Notes: generated by a model from the sequence alone, not told the origin. Shown: positions 8,769 to 17,232, counted from the stretch's first letter. The stretch is DNA of 64,000 bases from Neorhizobium sp. SOG26 (GCF_003491345.1 NZ_CP025512.1:558001-622000), one strand, 5' to 3'. A program made the numbers and translations.

Positions 8769-9049
8769 TCGGAGAAGCGGGCTTGTTTCTCACGCACATC
8801 CATATGCGCACTGATGCGTCGCCGAACCTCGTCAATTGGGATTGCCTTGGAGGGGTCATGGGTTTCGATGACTGGCACGACTTCGGACCGTAGCCATGTC
8901 TCGATCTCGGCATCGCGGTCGGAAAGATAACGCAAGCCTTCCGCCACGACCTCGCTTTCGTCGGCAAATTCGCCGGACGCGACCTTCTTTTTCACGAGTT
9001 CGGCCATGTCTTCTGGAAGCGAAATGGTGATGGACCGGTTCGGACGCAT
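8765..9049 (-). CDS. parD: ParD-family antitoxin
   Basis: A 94-residue antitoxin with an N-terminal ribbon-helix-helix (RSITISLPEDMAELVKKKVA, then FADESEVVAEGLRYL) and a disordered toxin-binding tail. ParD dimers bind the operator and wrap ParE. It is the first gene of a leftward two-gene operon, between the aminotransferase and a TauE-family exporter. Its start is preceded by AGGAGC. Confidence 0.9.
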   Translation of the reverse strand: MRPNRSITISLPEDMAELVKKKVASGEFADESEVVAEGLRYLSDRDAEIETWLRSEVVPVIETHDPSKAIPIDEVRRRISAHMDVREKQARFSE

Positions 9050-9095
9050 TGTGTGCTCCTATTTCAGGCAAGCGTAGCACATTCGCTCGTTGGTC

Positions 9096-9842
9096 TCAAA
9101 CAAACCGCACGGCGGCCGTGCCGATGATGATAAGCGACACGGCGATCATCAGCGGCTTCACGGGCAGCCTTTTCACCACCAGCGCCCCGATCGGCGCCGC
9201 CAGTACACCGCCCAGGATAAGGCCGAGCGCCGAGGACAGTTCCGACCAGCCAAGCGTAATGATGAAGGTCGCCGAGATCACGGTGGTCACCGCGAACTCG
9301 GTGAGGTTGGTGGAGCCGATCACCTTCTTGGCGTCATGCCCGCGCCCAAGCAGCGAACTGGTGACGATCGGCCCCCATCCGCCGCCACCCATGGCATCCA
9401 GCACACCGCCGCCACCACCCACGAACGGCACGATCCAGTCATGCACGTCGCGCGGAAATTTCGGCTGGAAGGCCTTGTAGAGAATGTAGAGGCCGACGGC
9501 GATGAGGTAGGCCGAAACATAGGGCGCAATCGCCTCGCCATCGATGTTGGACAGCGCATAGGCGCCGATCGCCCCACCCACCATGCCGGCCGGCGCCAGC
9601 CGGATGACGAGCCGCCAGTCGACATTGCGCTGGTAGAGGTGAGACAGGCCGGAAGCCGCGGTGGTGAAACACTCGGTCACATGTGTCATGGCGCTTGCTG
9701 CCGCCGGGGCCACCCCGACGCTCAGGAGCGCCGTCGTGGTCAGTACGCCAAAGGCCATGCCGAGCGCCCCGTCGACGATCTGAGCCAGGAAACCGATAAG
9801 CACGAAGATCAGGAAATCGGACGTCAGAAAGTCGAAGGACAT
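9096..9842 (-). CDS. TauE/SafE-family sulfite or organosulfonate exporter
   Basis: A 248-residue membrane protein with about eight helices. The first begins FLIFVLIGFLAQIVDGALGMAFG, the TauE/SafE signature, and a second repeat has GGGGVLDAMGGGGWGPIVTS. The family exports sulfite, sulfoacetate or related anions. ATG 9842 is preferred because AGAGGA lies upstream and the helix pattern begins there; the same frame reads another 87 codons upstream with no family resemblance. Nothing nearby identifies the substrate. Confidence 0.85.
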   Translation of the reverse strand: MSFDFLTSDFLIFVLIGFLAQIVDGALGMAFGVLTTTALLSVGVAPAAASAMTHVTECFTTAASGLSHLYQRNVDWRLVIRLAPAGMVGGAIGAYALSNIDGEAIAPYVSAYLIAVGLYILYKAFQPKFPRDVHDWIVPFVGGGGGVLDAMGGGGWGPIVTSSLLGRGHDAKKVIGSTNLTEFAVTTVISATFIITLGWSELSSALGLILGGVLAAPIGALVVKRLPVKPLMIAVSLIIIGTAAVRFV

Positions 9843-10056
9843 GCGGCATCCTCTGAGGGTTCGGCGTCCGCCTTCAATTCGCCGCATGCGAGAAAAGTTC
9901 CTGCCGCATCGGCGGTCTTGGCCGGGCATGTCGTCTTCCGCCGTTCCAAAACTGCCTCCGCCCGGCTCTCGGCAGATAACCGGTTCGTCCTTTCGCCTTG
10001 GTGGGTTAGGGGGAAAAGTCTTGGTGAAAAGCCCCCCATTTTTGGCAAGTTCACCG

Positions 10057-10085
10057 TTGCCTCTTGTGGCCCGCGCACCTATGTT
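10057..10085 (+). promoter_or_regulatory. Probable sigma70 promoter of sodB
   Basis: TTGCCT (10057-10062) and TATGTT (10080-10085) are separated by exactly 17 nt. Transcription would start about 40 nt before the sodB start codon at 10133. Confidence 0.5.
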
Positions 10086-10132
10086 CCCGCTCAACCCTTC
10101 CACACACGTGGTTGCTGAAGAGGAGTAAACCC

Positions 10133-10735
10133 ATGGCTTTCGAACTTCCCGAACTTCCCTACGATTACGAAGCCCTTTCGCCCTACATGTCGAAAGAGAC
10201 CCTGGAGTTCCACCACGACAAGCACCACAAGGCTTATGTCGACACGGGCAACAAGCTCGCAGCCGAAGCCGGCATGGCGGACCTCTCGGTCGAAGAAGTG
10301 GTGAAGAAGTCCTACGGCACCCACCAGACGCTGTTTAACAACGCGGCCCAGCACTACAACCACATCCACTTCTGGAAGTGGATGAAGAAGGGTGGCGGCG
10401 GCACCTCGCTGCCGGGCAAGCTGCAGGCTGCGATCGACAGCGATCTCGGCGGCTACGACAAGTTCAAGGCTGACCTGATTGCCGCCGGCACGACCCAGTT
10501 CGGCTCCGGCTGGGCCTGGCTTTCGGTGAAGGACGGCAAGCTTGCCATCTCGAAGACCCCGAACGGCGAAAACCCGCTGGTTCATGGCGCAGAGCCGATC
10601 CTCGGCGTCGATGTCTGGGAACACTCCTACTATATCGACTACCGCAACGCGCGTCCGAAGTACCTCGAAGCCTTCGTCGACAACCTGATCAACTGGGACT
10701 ACGTGCTCGAGCGCTACGAAGCCGCCACGAAGTAG
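10133..10735 (+). CDS. sodB: Superoxide dismutase, Fe/Mn type
   Basis: A 200-residue cytoplasmic superoxide dismutase. Metal ligands are visible: His in LEFHHDKHHKAY, His in AAQHYNHIHFW, and Asp and His in DVWEHSYY. The Gln in FNNAAQ is the second-shell residue typical of iron enzymes; rhizobial members of this family can be cambialistic. It removes superoxide as O2 plus H2O2. ATG 10133 follows AAGAGGAGTAAACCC. It is monocistronic, with a matching promoter upstream and a strong terminator downstream. Confidence 0.95.
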   Translation: MAFELPELPYDYEALSPYMSKETLEFHHDKHHKAYVDTGNKLAAEAGMADLSVEEVVKKSYGTHQTLFNNAAQHYNHIHFWKWMKKGGGGTSLPGKLQAAIDSDLGGYDKFKADLIAAGTTQFGSGWAWLSVKDGKLAISKTPNGENPLVHGAEPILGVDVWEHSYYIDYRNARPKYLEAFVDNLINWDYVLERYEAATK

Positions 10736-10757
10736 CCAGTCTTCATTGGTTTGATGA

Positions 10758-10791
10758 AACACCCGGTGCTGCAGAGCCCCGGGTGTTTTTG
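10758..10791 (+). terminator. Rho-independent terminator of sodB
   Basis: ACACCCGG (10759-10766) pairs with CCGGGTGT (10779-10786) across a 12-nt loop and is followed by TTTTTG. It lies 23 nt after the sodB stop codon. Confidence 0.9.
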
Positions 10792-10839
10792 TTTGTTGCC
10801 ACCGGGTATTTCGCTCACTAGATTAGCGACGGTGAGCCA

Positions 10840-11118
10840 ATGGCGAGTGAGATGTCTGAGGTCAGCTTCAAAGACGTGAGGGCAGGCTTTTCCGATTTTG
10901 TGGATCGTGCTGCTGCCGGCGAGTTCGTGACCATCACGAGGCATGGTAAACCCGCGGCCGTGATCGTCAGCGTCGAGGCTGCTGAGGCGGCGCGTAAAAC
11001 GACTCTGCAAAAGCGCCCGAGCCTTGTCCGCTTTTTGCGTGACTCGGCTGCCGACCTGGATCTCGATGATGATGTCTTCGCCCGGGATCCGGCGCCGGCG
11101 CGCAAGGCTGACTTGTGA
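10840..11118 (+). CDS. Phd/YefM-family antitoxin
   Basis: A 92-residue antitoxin. The N-terminal half VSFKDVRAGFSDFVDRAAAG then FVTITRHGKPAAVIVS is the Phd/YefM DNA-binding fold, and the acidic tail (SAADLDLDDDVFARD) should bind the toxin. An internal ATG at 10852 is an equally plausible start. Its stop overlaps the VapC-like toxin start as GTGA. It follows the sodB terminator, so it has its own promoter. Confidence 0.88.
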   Translation: MASEMSEVSFKDVRAGFSDFVDRAAAGEFVTITRHGKPAAVIVSVEAAEAARKTTLQKRPSLVRFLRDSAADLDLDDDVFARDPAPARKADL

Positions 11119-11561
11119 CCGGTCTCCTTCTGGACACCAACGTCATCTCCATGTTTGCCCCGACCAAGGTGGTCCAAAACAAAGCTTTCGCGGACTGGCT
11201 TGAAGAACGCGAAACGCATGAAGGCGTCTTCTTGTCTGCTGTGACCATCCACGAGATCGTCAAAGGTGCGGAGCTATTGAGGGCAAGGGGGGCGACGGCA
11301 AAAGCCAAGTTGGTTGACGCTTTCCTTCAAGAACTTATGACACACTACGAGGACCGGATCCTCGCATTGGATGCCGAGGCGGGGGTTGAGGCCGGTCGCT
11401 TGGAGGCGAAGGCAGTGGCAGCCGGATCGGCGCCCGGTGCCGCTGACGCGATGATTGCCGGGATCGCGAGCCGGCATGCTTTGACGATCGTGACATTGAA
11501 CTTGAAGCACTTTCAAGCTTTCGACGTGCCCTTAATGTCGCCTGAAGAAATACTGCCCTGA
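11115..11561 (+). CDS. vapC: PIN-domain VapC-family toxin ribonuclease
   Basis: A 148-residue PIN-domain protein. The acidic active-site set is visible: Asp7 in LLLDTNVIS, Glu in SAVTIHEIVKG, and Asp in PGAADAMIAGIA. The final strand is ALTIVTLNLKHF. VapC toxins cleave tRNA or rRNA with Mg2+. The start is a GTG overlapping the antitoxin stop codon by four bases, which couples their translation. Pairing of a Phd-type antitoxin with a PIN toxin is common. Confidence 0.92.
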   Translation: MTGLLLDTNVISMFAPTKVVQNKAFADWLEERETHEGVFLSAVTIHEIVKGAELLRARGATAKAKLVDAFLQELMTHYEDRILALDAEAGVEAGRLEAKAVAAGSAPGAADAMIAGIASRHALTIVTLNLKHFQAFDVPLMSPEEILP

Positions 11562-11600
11562 TGTTACGTTGCTGTAACGCTCCTGCCGTATTCACCGCTC

Positions 11601-12443
11601 ATGACGTCTGAAAACCCCATCCTTCGCTTCGGCGTCCTTGCCGACCCGCAATATGCCGATGCCGAGCCGTGGCTGCTGCTTGATCGCTATTATCGCAACA
11701 GCCTGAAGAAGCTTCAGGACGCGATTGCGGTCCTGAATGCCGAGGATCTCGCCTTCGTCGTCACGCTCGGTGACCTGATCGATCGCGATTGGCGAAGCTT
11801 TGGCCCGGTGCTGGAGGTGTACAGGAAGTTGCGCCACGAAAGCATCCTGCTGCCCGGCAACCACGACTTTTCCGTCGCGCCGGAGTGGCTGGGAGAGGTA
11901 CACGCGCGGCTTAAAATGCCGCATCCCTGGCATCATTTTACCCGCGGCGGCATCCGCTTCGTGGTCATCGATGGAAACGAGGTGAGCCTGTTCTCCTCGC
12001 CGAAAGGAGATCCTCGTCACGCCGAGGCCCGGCGCCTGCTCGAGGAGATGGCGGCCGAAGGCAAGCCGAACGCCAAGGAGTGGAACGGCGGCATCGGCGC
12101 CGAGCAATTTGCGTGGCTGACGCAGGTGCTTTCCGAGGCCAAGAGGGCCGGCGAGAAGGTCATCGTTTTCGGGCATTACCCGCTTTATCCAGAAAACGAG
12201 CACAATCTCTGGGGCGCCGAACGGCTCGCCGAACTTTTCGCGCGCTCAGGCAATGTCCTGGCATACCTCAACGGCCACAACCATGCGGGCAATCTCGGCC
12301 GCCACGGCTCCACCTGGTATGTGAACTTCAAGGGCATGGTGGATACGGAGCACGAAAACACCTTTGCGGTAGCCGAGGTGTTTCAGGACCGGATCGAGAT
12401 CATCGGTTATGGCCGCGAAGACAGCCGAACCTTGCCGCTCTAG
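11601..12443 (+). CDS. Metallophosphoesterase, ADP-ribose/CDP-alcohol diphosphatase-like
   Basis: A 280-residue calcineurin-like phosphoesterase. All dimetal motifs are present: FGVLADPQYAD, TLGDLIDRD, LLPGNHDF, FGHYPLYP and LNGHNHAG. The DPQYAD variant and overall length fit the Mn2+-dependent ADP-ribose/CDP-alcohol diphosphatase group (ADPRibase-Mn) better than generic phosphodiesterases. No signal peptide, so cytoplasmic. It starts 39 nt after the vapC gene but has no functional link to it. Substrate is inferred from family only. Confidence 0.82.
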   Translation: MTSENPILRFGVLADPQYADAEPWLLLDRYYRNSLKKLQDAIAVLNAEDLAFVVTLGDLIDRDWRSFGPVLEVYRKLRHESILLPGNHDFSVAPEWLGEVHARLKMPHPWHHFTRGGIRFVVIDGNEVSLFSSPKGDPRHAEARRLLEEMAAEGKPNAKEWNGGIGAEQFAWLTQVLSEAKRAGEKVIVFGHYPLYPENEHNLWGAERLAELFARSGNVLAYLNGHNHAGNLGRHGSTWYVNFKGMVDTEHENTFAVAEVFQDRIEIIGYGREDSRTLPL

Positions 12444-12455
12444 TCGCAGAGCACA

Positions 12456-13154
12456 TCAGGAGGCCGCGGCGGGGCTTGTGTTCCAGCCGTCGATCCACAG
12501 CGCCCGCAGCCGCTCCCCGTCGCCGCGGAAGAAGTCGTCAACCAGCTCGCAATGCTCCACCCGGTCCGCGCGGAAGTTGCGGATCGCCAGGCGCAACTCG
12601 CACCAGGCAACGATATTGGCGGTCTGCGAATAATAAACGAGCGCGATCGGCCGGATGATCCGCTCGGTGGCGCGGGCATATTCGTCGCGATAATCGAGCG
12701 CCATCTTCTGCTCGTTGCGGATCGCCCGCCGCACGGTCGCAAGATCAACAGCCTCCGGCGCAGGCACGCCGCTGCCCCAGGCATGCAGGGCATTGTCGGT
12801 AAAAAGCTCAGCCAGCGGCGGCGGAAGTGCGGCGGCAATCTTGCGGTTCACCTGCTTGGCCGCCTGTTTCAGCCCCATGTCCCCCGTCCGGTCAAGCAGC
12901 GCCAGCGCCAGCACGATCGCCTCGGTTTCCTCAATCGACAACATCAGCGGCGGCAGCGTGAAGCCGGGCCGCAGGATGTAACCGATGCCGCGTCCGCCTT
13001 CGATCGGCACGCGCATCGCCTGGAGCGCTGCGATATCGCGATAGATGGAGCGCGGCGTTACCTCCAGCTGTGCGGCAATCTCCGCAGCCGTCACCGGTTT
13101 GCGTGCCAGCCGCACGATCTGGATGATTTCGAACAGGCGCGAAGCCTTGCGCAT
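12456..13154 (-). CDS. WYL-domain transcriptional regulator, YafY type
   Basis: A 232-residue regulator. An N-terminal helix-turn-helix (RKASRLFEIIQIVRLARKPVTAAEIAAQL, then RSIYRDIAALQ) is followed by a WYL-type effector domain (about residues 120-225). ATG 13154 has GGAG about eight bases upstream; the frame reads 12 codons further. It is divergent from a LysE-family exporter, an arrangement often seen for YafY regulators, and a perfect inverted repeat lies in the gap. Confidence 0.88.
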   Translation of the reverse strand: MRKASRLFEIIQIVRLARKPVTAAEIAAQLEVTPRSIYRDIAALQAMRVPIEGGRGIGYILRPGFTLPPLMLSIEETEAIVLALALLDRTGDMGLKQAAKQVNRKIAAALPPPLAELFTDNALHAWGSGVPAPEAVDLATVRRAIRNEQKMALDYRDEYARATERIIRPIALVYYSQTANIVAWCELRLAIRNFRADRVEHCELVDDFFRGDGERLRALWIDGWNTSPAAAS

Positions 13155-13180
13155 CGTTTTTTCTCCGCCCGACGCAAACG

Positions 13181-13204
13181 CAACTGACATCAGGCTGTCA
13201 GTTG
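13181..13204. promoter_or_regulatory. Perfect inverted repeat, probable operator
   Basis: CAACTGACA (13181-13189) and TGTCAGTTG (13196-13204) form 9-bp perfect arms around a 6-nt spacer. The site lies 27 nt upstream of the WYL regulator start and 84 nt upstream of the LysE-type gene, a position that suits control of both genes by the WYL regulator. Confidence 0.6.
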
Positions 13205-13288
13205 GCCCCCCGTATAAGAAGCCACATCCACCATGAAAACAAGGCTTCCCGCAGCGAAGCCCGGATGATGCGAGGCTGGCATACTGAC

Positions 13289-13921
13289 ATGACCTATACC
13301 GAAAACCTCTGGCTGTTCTTTACCCTGCTCTTCGGCATCATCGTCGTGCCGGGCATGGACATGATCTTCGTGCTCGCCAATTCGCTGACACGCGGCAGGG
13401 CGGCGGGGCTTGCCGCCACGGCGGGCATCATGGCGGGCGGCTTGGTACACTCGCTTTACGGCGCGCTGGGTGTCGGGCTGCTCGCGCATCTCATGCCGGT
13501 GCTGTTTCGGCCGCTCCTGATCGTCGGCGCGCTCTACATGGCCTGGATCGGTTTCAGCTTGCTGCGCAGCTCCATCACCGTCGATCATGTTGGCCCCGCC
13601 CAAACCCGCAGCCACCGCGATGCCTTCCGGCGCGGCATGGTGACCTGCCTCATCAACCCCAAGGCCTACCTTTTCATGCTGGCTGTCTATCCGCAGTTCC
13701 TGCGGCCGGAGTTCGGGCCGCTGGCACGCCAAGCAACGGTGATGGCGGGCATGACAGCGGCAACCCAGCTTCTTGTTTATGGTGGCCTGGCGGTCGCCGC
13801 CGGGCGGGCGAGGGAACTGCTGGTTGGCAACAGCACCGCCACCATCTGGGTCGGGCGGACCGCCGGCCTCCTGCTGATCCTCGTTTCGTTCATAACCCTC
13901 TGGGAAGGCGTGGCGGGATAA
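13289..13921 (+). CDS. LysE/RhtB-family amino acid exporter
   Basis: A 210-residue inner-membrane protein with about six helices. It begins YTENLWLFFTLLFGIIVVPG and carries the family motif PGMDMIFVLANSLTRGRAAG, where LysE/RhtB proteins usually read PGP-N. A central INPKAYLFMLAVYPQF segment is also typical. These exporters expel amino acids or their analogues. ATG 13289 fits the expected N terminus, although its ribosome-binding site is weak. It faces a WYL regulator. Confidence 0.85.
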   Translation: MTYTENLWLFFTLLFGIIVVPGMDMIFVLANSLTRGRAAGLAATAGIMAGGLVHSLYGALGVGLLAHLMPVLFRPLLIVGALYMAWIGFSLLRSSITVDHVGPAQTRSHRDAFRRGMVTCLINPKAYLFMLAVYPQFLRPEFGPLARQATVMAGMTAATQLLVYGGLAVAAGRARELLVGNSTATIWVGRTAGLLLILVSFITLWEGVAG

Positions 13922-13943
13922 AGCCTGGTCGTCTCCTCTGAGC

Positions 13944-14007
13944 GAACACTGTGTTCACACCTGGAATCGAAATCCGCCGTGGGCCTGACAGAAACGTGAC
14001 TTCTGTC
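13944..14007 (+). promoter_or_regulatory. Two inverted repeats upstream of the cytochrome genes
   Basis: GAACAC-T-GTGTTC (13944-13956) is a near-perfect 13-nt palindrome. About 30 nt downstream GACAGAA (13987-13993) pairs with TTCTGTC (14001-14007). Both lie in the 156-nt gap ahead of the c'-type cytochrome gene and could be regulator sites; no regulator is identified. Confidence 0.4.
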
Positions 14008-14077
14008 GGCCTCATAAGCTTGTCATCATGTTGGGGCAGTATGTCGCAGTTCGCGATCTGAATGAGGAGCATTTTTC

Positions 14078-14515
14078 ATGAAGTTTAAGGGTCTTGCCGT
14101 GGCCGCCACGGCTCTTTGTCTGGGCTTTACCGGCGTTGTCGCGCAGGAGACACCCGTTGCAAAGCGCGAACAGATGATGAAGCAGATCGGCGGCTCGCTG
14201 GGTGCCCTGAGTGGCATCGCCAAGGGCGAGAAACCCTATGACGCAGAGGTCGTGAAAACCTCGCTGACGACGATCAGCACCAATATCAAGGCCTTCCCCG
14301 ACCAGTTTCCCGAAGGCTCTCAGGAAAATTCAGCGGCCGCCCCGGCAATCTGGGAAAACAACGAAGACTTCCGTGCAAAGGCGGCCAAGCTCGGCAGTGA
14401 CGCCGATGCGCTTCTCGCCGCCATGCCAGCCGACCAGGCGGGCGTGCAGAAGGCCATGCAGACGCTTGGCGCAAGCTGCGGCGCCTGCCACCAGACCTAC
14501 CGCCTGAAGAAGTAA
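14078..14515 (+). CDS. Cytochrome c'/c-556 family protein
   Basis: A 145-residue periplasmic cytochrome. A signal peptide (MKFKGLAVAATALCLGFTGVVAQ) is followed by a four-helix protein. A single haem-binding motif CGACH lies near the C terminus (SCGACHQTYRLKK), as in cytochrome c' and c-556. Such proteins bind NO or act in electron transfer; the role here is unknown. AGGAG lies eight bases upstream of the ATG. It is followed 66 nt later by a dihaem cytochrome, probably in the same operon. Confidence 0.93.
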   Translation: MKFKGLAVAATALCLGFTGVVAQETPVAKREQMMKQIGGSLGALSGIAKGEKPYDAEVVKTSLTTISTNIKAFPDQFPEGSQENSAAAPAIWENNEDFRAKAAKLGSDADALLAAMPADQAGVQKAMQTLGASCGACHQTYRLKK

Positions 14516-14581
14516 GACCTCTCCTCGTAACAACGGTCGCCGGTTCGCGCGGCCGTTGTTGCTGCAGGAGACGGACGGAGA

Positions 14582-15505
14582 ATGAGCATGGCCTCCATCT
14601 GGGCTAAGATCCTCGGTGCCTGCGTCGTCGTCGCGGCGGCCGGTGCCGCAACCGCGTGGGCTCTGACCAAGCCTGATCCGCATCCTGCCTCCCATTGGGA
14701 TGGTCTGGGCGAACCCGACCTGGCCAAGGGCGAGCAGTTGTTCTGGGCTGGCGGTTGCGCCAGCTGCCATGCGGCCGATGGCGCCCAGGGCGATGCGGTG
14801 AAGGTATTGAGCGGCGGCCGTGCGCTGGCGAGCCCCTTTGGCACCTTCACCATTCCCAATATCTCGCCCGATCCCAAGGCCGGTATCGGGGAGTGGACGC
14901 TGGCCGAGTTCGGTGATGCCATGACGCGCGGCGTCGGCCGCAAAGGCGAACATCTTTACCCGTCCTTTCCCTATGGCTCCTACGCCCGCCTCTCGCCGAG
15001 CGATATCAACGACCTCTTCGGATACCTGAAGACCCTGCCGGCAAGCGACAACGTCGCGGCGGGCCATGACCTGCAGTTTCCCTACAATATCCGGCTCGGC
15101 GTCGGGGTCTGGAAATACCTTTACCTGAATGACCAGCCGCGAGTGACGCTGGCGTCAGCCGACGACAAGGTGAAGCGTGGCCAGTTCCTGGTCGAGGGGC
15201 CGGGCCATTGCGGCGAATGCCACACGCCTCGAGACAGCATGGGCGGTTTCCTGTCGGGTAAGTGGCTTGCCGGTGGTGCCAATCCGGAAGGCGAGGGGCG
15301 CATCCCCAACATCACTCCGGGTTCGAAGAGCATCGGTTCCTGGAGCGAGGACGACATCGTCAATTATCTGGAAACCGGCTTCACGCCTGAGTTCGATACG
15401 GTCGGCGGCTCCATGGTGGAGGTTCAACAGAACATCGCCCACCTGCCGAAAACCGACCTCGAAGCCATCGCCGCCTATCTCAAGGCCGTGCCAGCTGTCG
15501 AGTGA
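14582..15505 (+). CDS. Dihaem c-type cytochrome
   Basis: A 307-residue protein with an N-terminal membrane anchor or uncleaved signal (about residues 5-28) and two haem sites, CASCH (about residue 59) and CGECH (about residue 212). Each has a downstream Met region (for example IPNISPDP and IPNITPGS). This layout matches the cytochrome subunits of membrane dehydrogenases, but no dehydrogenase gene is adjacent. It probably passes electrons between a periplasmic donor and the respiratory chain and may work with the preceding c'-type cytochrome. An ATG at 14588 is an alternative start. Confidence 0.9.
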   Translation: MSMASIWAKILGACVVVAAAGAATAWALTKPDPHPASHWDGLGEPDLAKGEQLFWAGGCASCHAADGAQGDAVKVLSGGRALASPFGTFTIPNISPDPKAGIGEWTLAEFGDAMTRGVGRKGEHLYPSFPYGSYARLSPSDINDLFGYLKTLPASDNVAAGHDLQFPYNIRLGVGVWKYLYLNDQPRVTLASADDKVKRGQFLVEGPGHCGECHTPRDSMGGFLSGKWLAGGANPEGEGRIPNITPGSKSIGSWSEDDIVNYLETGFTPEFDTVGGSMVEVQQNIAHLPKTDLEAIAAYLKAVPAVE

Positions 15506-15510
15506 GCCGC

Positions 15511-15539
15511 TTGCACAAAATGCTAGCTGGCACTACATT
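15511..15539 (+). promoter_or_regulatory. Probable sigma70 promoter of hicAB
   Basis: TTGCAC (15511-15516) and TACATT (15534-15539) are separated by exactly 17 nt. The -10 element ends only six bases before the hicA ATG at 15545, so the transcript could be nearly leaderless. Confidence 0.5.
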
Positions 15540-15544
15540 GGCTC

Positions 15545-15799
15545 ATGAACAGCAGGCACCGCAAGACGCTTGAGGCGGTCTTCCGAGACCCAGTCTCGAG
15601 AACGCTGGAGTGGGCGGCGATTGAAAGCCTGTTGCTCTCCCTCGGCTGCGACATCATCGAAGGAAGCGGCTCGCGCGTCCGCTTTCATAAAGATGGCAAG
15701 GTCGAAACGTTTCATCGTCCACATCCCGCAAAGGAAGCCAAACAGTACCAGGTGCGGGCAGCGCGCGCGTACCTGATCCGATTGGGAATCATGCCATGA
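15545..15799 (+). CDS. hicA: HicA-family mRNA interferase toxin
   Basis: An 84-residue protein with the alphaproteobacterial HicA pattern: WAAIESLLLSLGCDIIEGSG, then SRVRFHKDGK and a FHRPHPAKEAKQYQVRAARAYL helix. HicA has a double-stranded-RNA-binding-like fold and cleaves mRNA when free. It is the first gene of the pair and overlaps hicB by ATGA. In this subgroup the SHHHF active-site text is replaced by SRVRF, with the His-containing FHRPHP motif close by. Confidence 0.9.
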   Translation: MNSRHRKTLEAVFRDPVSRTLEWAAIESLLLSLGCDIIEGSGSRVRFHKDGKVETFHRPHPAKEAKQYQVRAARAYLIRLGIMP

Positions 15800-16128
15800 C
15801 CAATGTAATGACCTACAAAGGTTATTCCGCTCGCATCGAGTATGACGATGAGGACGGAATCTTCTTCGGGCGCCTAGCAGGCATTAGCGATGGTGTCGGT
15901 TTTCATGCGGACAATGTCGAGGAACTGCGGACCGCTTTCAGGGAATCCGTCGATGACTACATCGAAACCTGCGCCAAGATCGGCAAGTCACCTGAAAAAC
16001 CTTATTCCGGCAAGGTGATGTTCCGTATCGATCCTGAAGTTCATGCGCGGGCAGCGCGGGCCGCGGAACTTGCGGGCAAGAGCCTCAACGAATGGGCAGG
16101 GGAAGTGCTGGCCAAGGCCGCCGGTTAA
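15796..16128 (+). CDS. hicB: HicB-family antitoxin
   Basis: A 110-residue antitoxin. The N-terminal partial RNase H-like fold (YKGYSARIEYDDEDGIFFGRL, then FHADNVEELRTAFRESVDDY) binds the toxin. The C-terminal VMFRIDPEVHARAARAAEL then SLNEWAGEVL is a ribbon-helix-helix for operator binding. It is translationally coupled to hicA by a 4-nt overlap. Confidence 0.93.
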   Translation: MTNVMTYKGYSARIEYDDEDGIFFGRLAGISDGVGFHADNVEELRTAFRESVDDYIETCAKIGKSPEKPYSGKVMFRIDPEVHARAARAAELAGKSLNEWAGEVLAKAAG

Positions 16129-16139
16129 AGCCGCCAGCG

Positions 16140-16709
16140 TCACCGGTGCTCGGCGGAAAATGGTGCCAGTTCCTCTTCCGCCGTGGCGTTCCAGAGCCCT
16201 AATCCCTTCAGCACTTCCACGGTGAAGGTATGGGGTGCCGTGCCGGTTGCGGTCACCACGCCGCCATCGGACACTGCCTTCGGTCCAGCAACGTATAAGC
16301 TTGAGCCGGAATAGCCGGGGTAATGCTGGTGTGATTCGAGCCGGTTGCCGGTGTGGCGAACCTCGTTGAGCAGGCCCGCGCCGGCCAGCGCGCTCGCGGC
16401 AGCACAGATGCCGGCAGCCATCCTGTTCTCGGCGCGGAAGGCGCGGACCAGTTCATCCAGTCCTGGCGGCACCACGTTCTTTTCCCAGGCAAGCCCGCCG
16501 GGCACGACAATCGCATCGAACGCCTCTGGTTCTATCTCCGCGAAAGACAGATCCGGCGTCACATGCAGGCCACCCATGGAGGAGACCGGTCTGCCATCGG
16601 CTGTTGCGGTCTTGACCGTCACATCGAGATAGCTGCGCGCCACCGCCATCAGAAGCGCGCATTCCCAGTCCGCAAATTCTGGCGTCAGAGCCACCGCGAT
16701 CGCCGTCAT
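16140..16709 (-). CDS. DJ-1/PfpI-family protein
   Basis: A 189-residue protein of the DJ-1/PfpI superfamily. The nucleophile-elbow cysteine is in AAGICAAASALAGAGLL, and an early acidic residue lies in LTPEFADWE. The FDAIVVPGGLAWEK strand is also typical. Members act as glutamine amidotransferase-like hydrolases, glyoxalases or chaperones. ATG 16709 follows GGGAGGATGAC. It ends 11 nt after hicB on the opposite strand. The exact activity is unknown. Confidence 0.85.
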   Translation of the reverse strand: MTAIAVALTPEFADWECALLMAVARSYLDVTVKTATADGRPVSSMGGLHVTPDLSFAEIEPEAFDAIVVPGGLAWEKNVVPPGLDELVRAFRAENRMAAGICAAASALAGAGLLNEVRHTGNRLESHQHYPGYSGSSLYVAGPKAVSDGGVVTATGTAPHTFTVEVLKGLGLWNATAEEELAPFSAEHR

Positions 16710-16731
16710 GTCATCCTCCCAGGGTGCGGGG

Positions 16732-17232
16732 TCAGGCAATCGCCTGCATATAGCGCATGCCGGTCACCGGGCGCGGCTTGAAATCCATCTGTTCGTAGAA
16801 GCGGTGTGCGGCAAAGTTGCCGGTGGCGGCGCTCACGGAAAGGTAGCCGCATCCGGCATTGCGGGCAATTTCACGGGCGCGCGAAACGAGATGCTGGCCG
16901 ATCCCGTGGCCACGGTGGCCGTCACGCACGAAGAGATGGTGCAGGTCCATGCCGCGGCTGCCTTCCTGGGCGCGATAGAGCGGTACGAGGATCGCGTAAC
17001 CGATCAATCCGGGGCCCGTATCGGCCACGATCGCCTTGATCCACGGCACGGGCCCGAAAAGGTCGCGCTCGAGCTTTTCCGGCGTCATCGTCACCTGGTC
17101 GTTGTGATGGGCAGCAAGCGCTGCGATCATCTCGTTCAACTCCGGCAGGTCACGGGGCTTGGCGGCGCGGATCGTCACCACGGCGGGGCGCGGAAGTGTT
17201 TCTTCGGTATCTTCGATCGTCTGGGGGCACAT
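16732..17232 (-). CDS. GNAT-family N-acetyltransferase
   Basis: A 166-residue acetyltransferase. The acetyl-CoA-binding motif is in LFVRDGHRGHGIGQHLV, followed by NFAAHRFYEQMDF, the usual C-terminal helix and strand. The acceptor substrate is unknown. ATG 17232 is chosen because AAGGA lies nine bases upstream; an in-frame ATG at 17241 is too close to the same purine tract. It is 22 nt upstream of the DJ-1 gene on the same strand, so the two are probably co-transcribed. Confidence 0.87.
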   Translation of the reverse strand: MCPQTIEDTEETLPRPAVVTIRAAKPRDLPELNEMIAALAAHHNDQVTMTPEKLERDLFGPVPWIKAIVADTGPGLIGYAILVPLYRAQEGSRGMDLHHLFVRDGHRGHGIGQHLVSRAREIARNAGCGYLSVSAATGNFAAHRFYEQMDFKPRPVTGMRYMQAIA

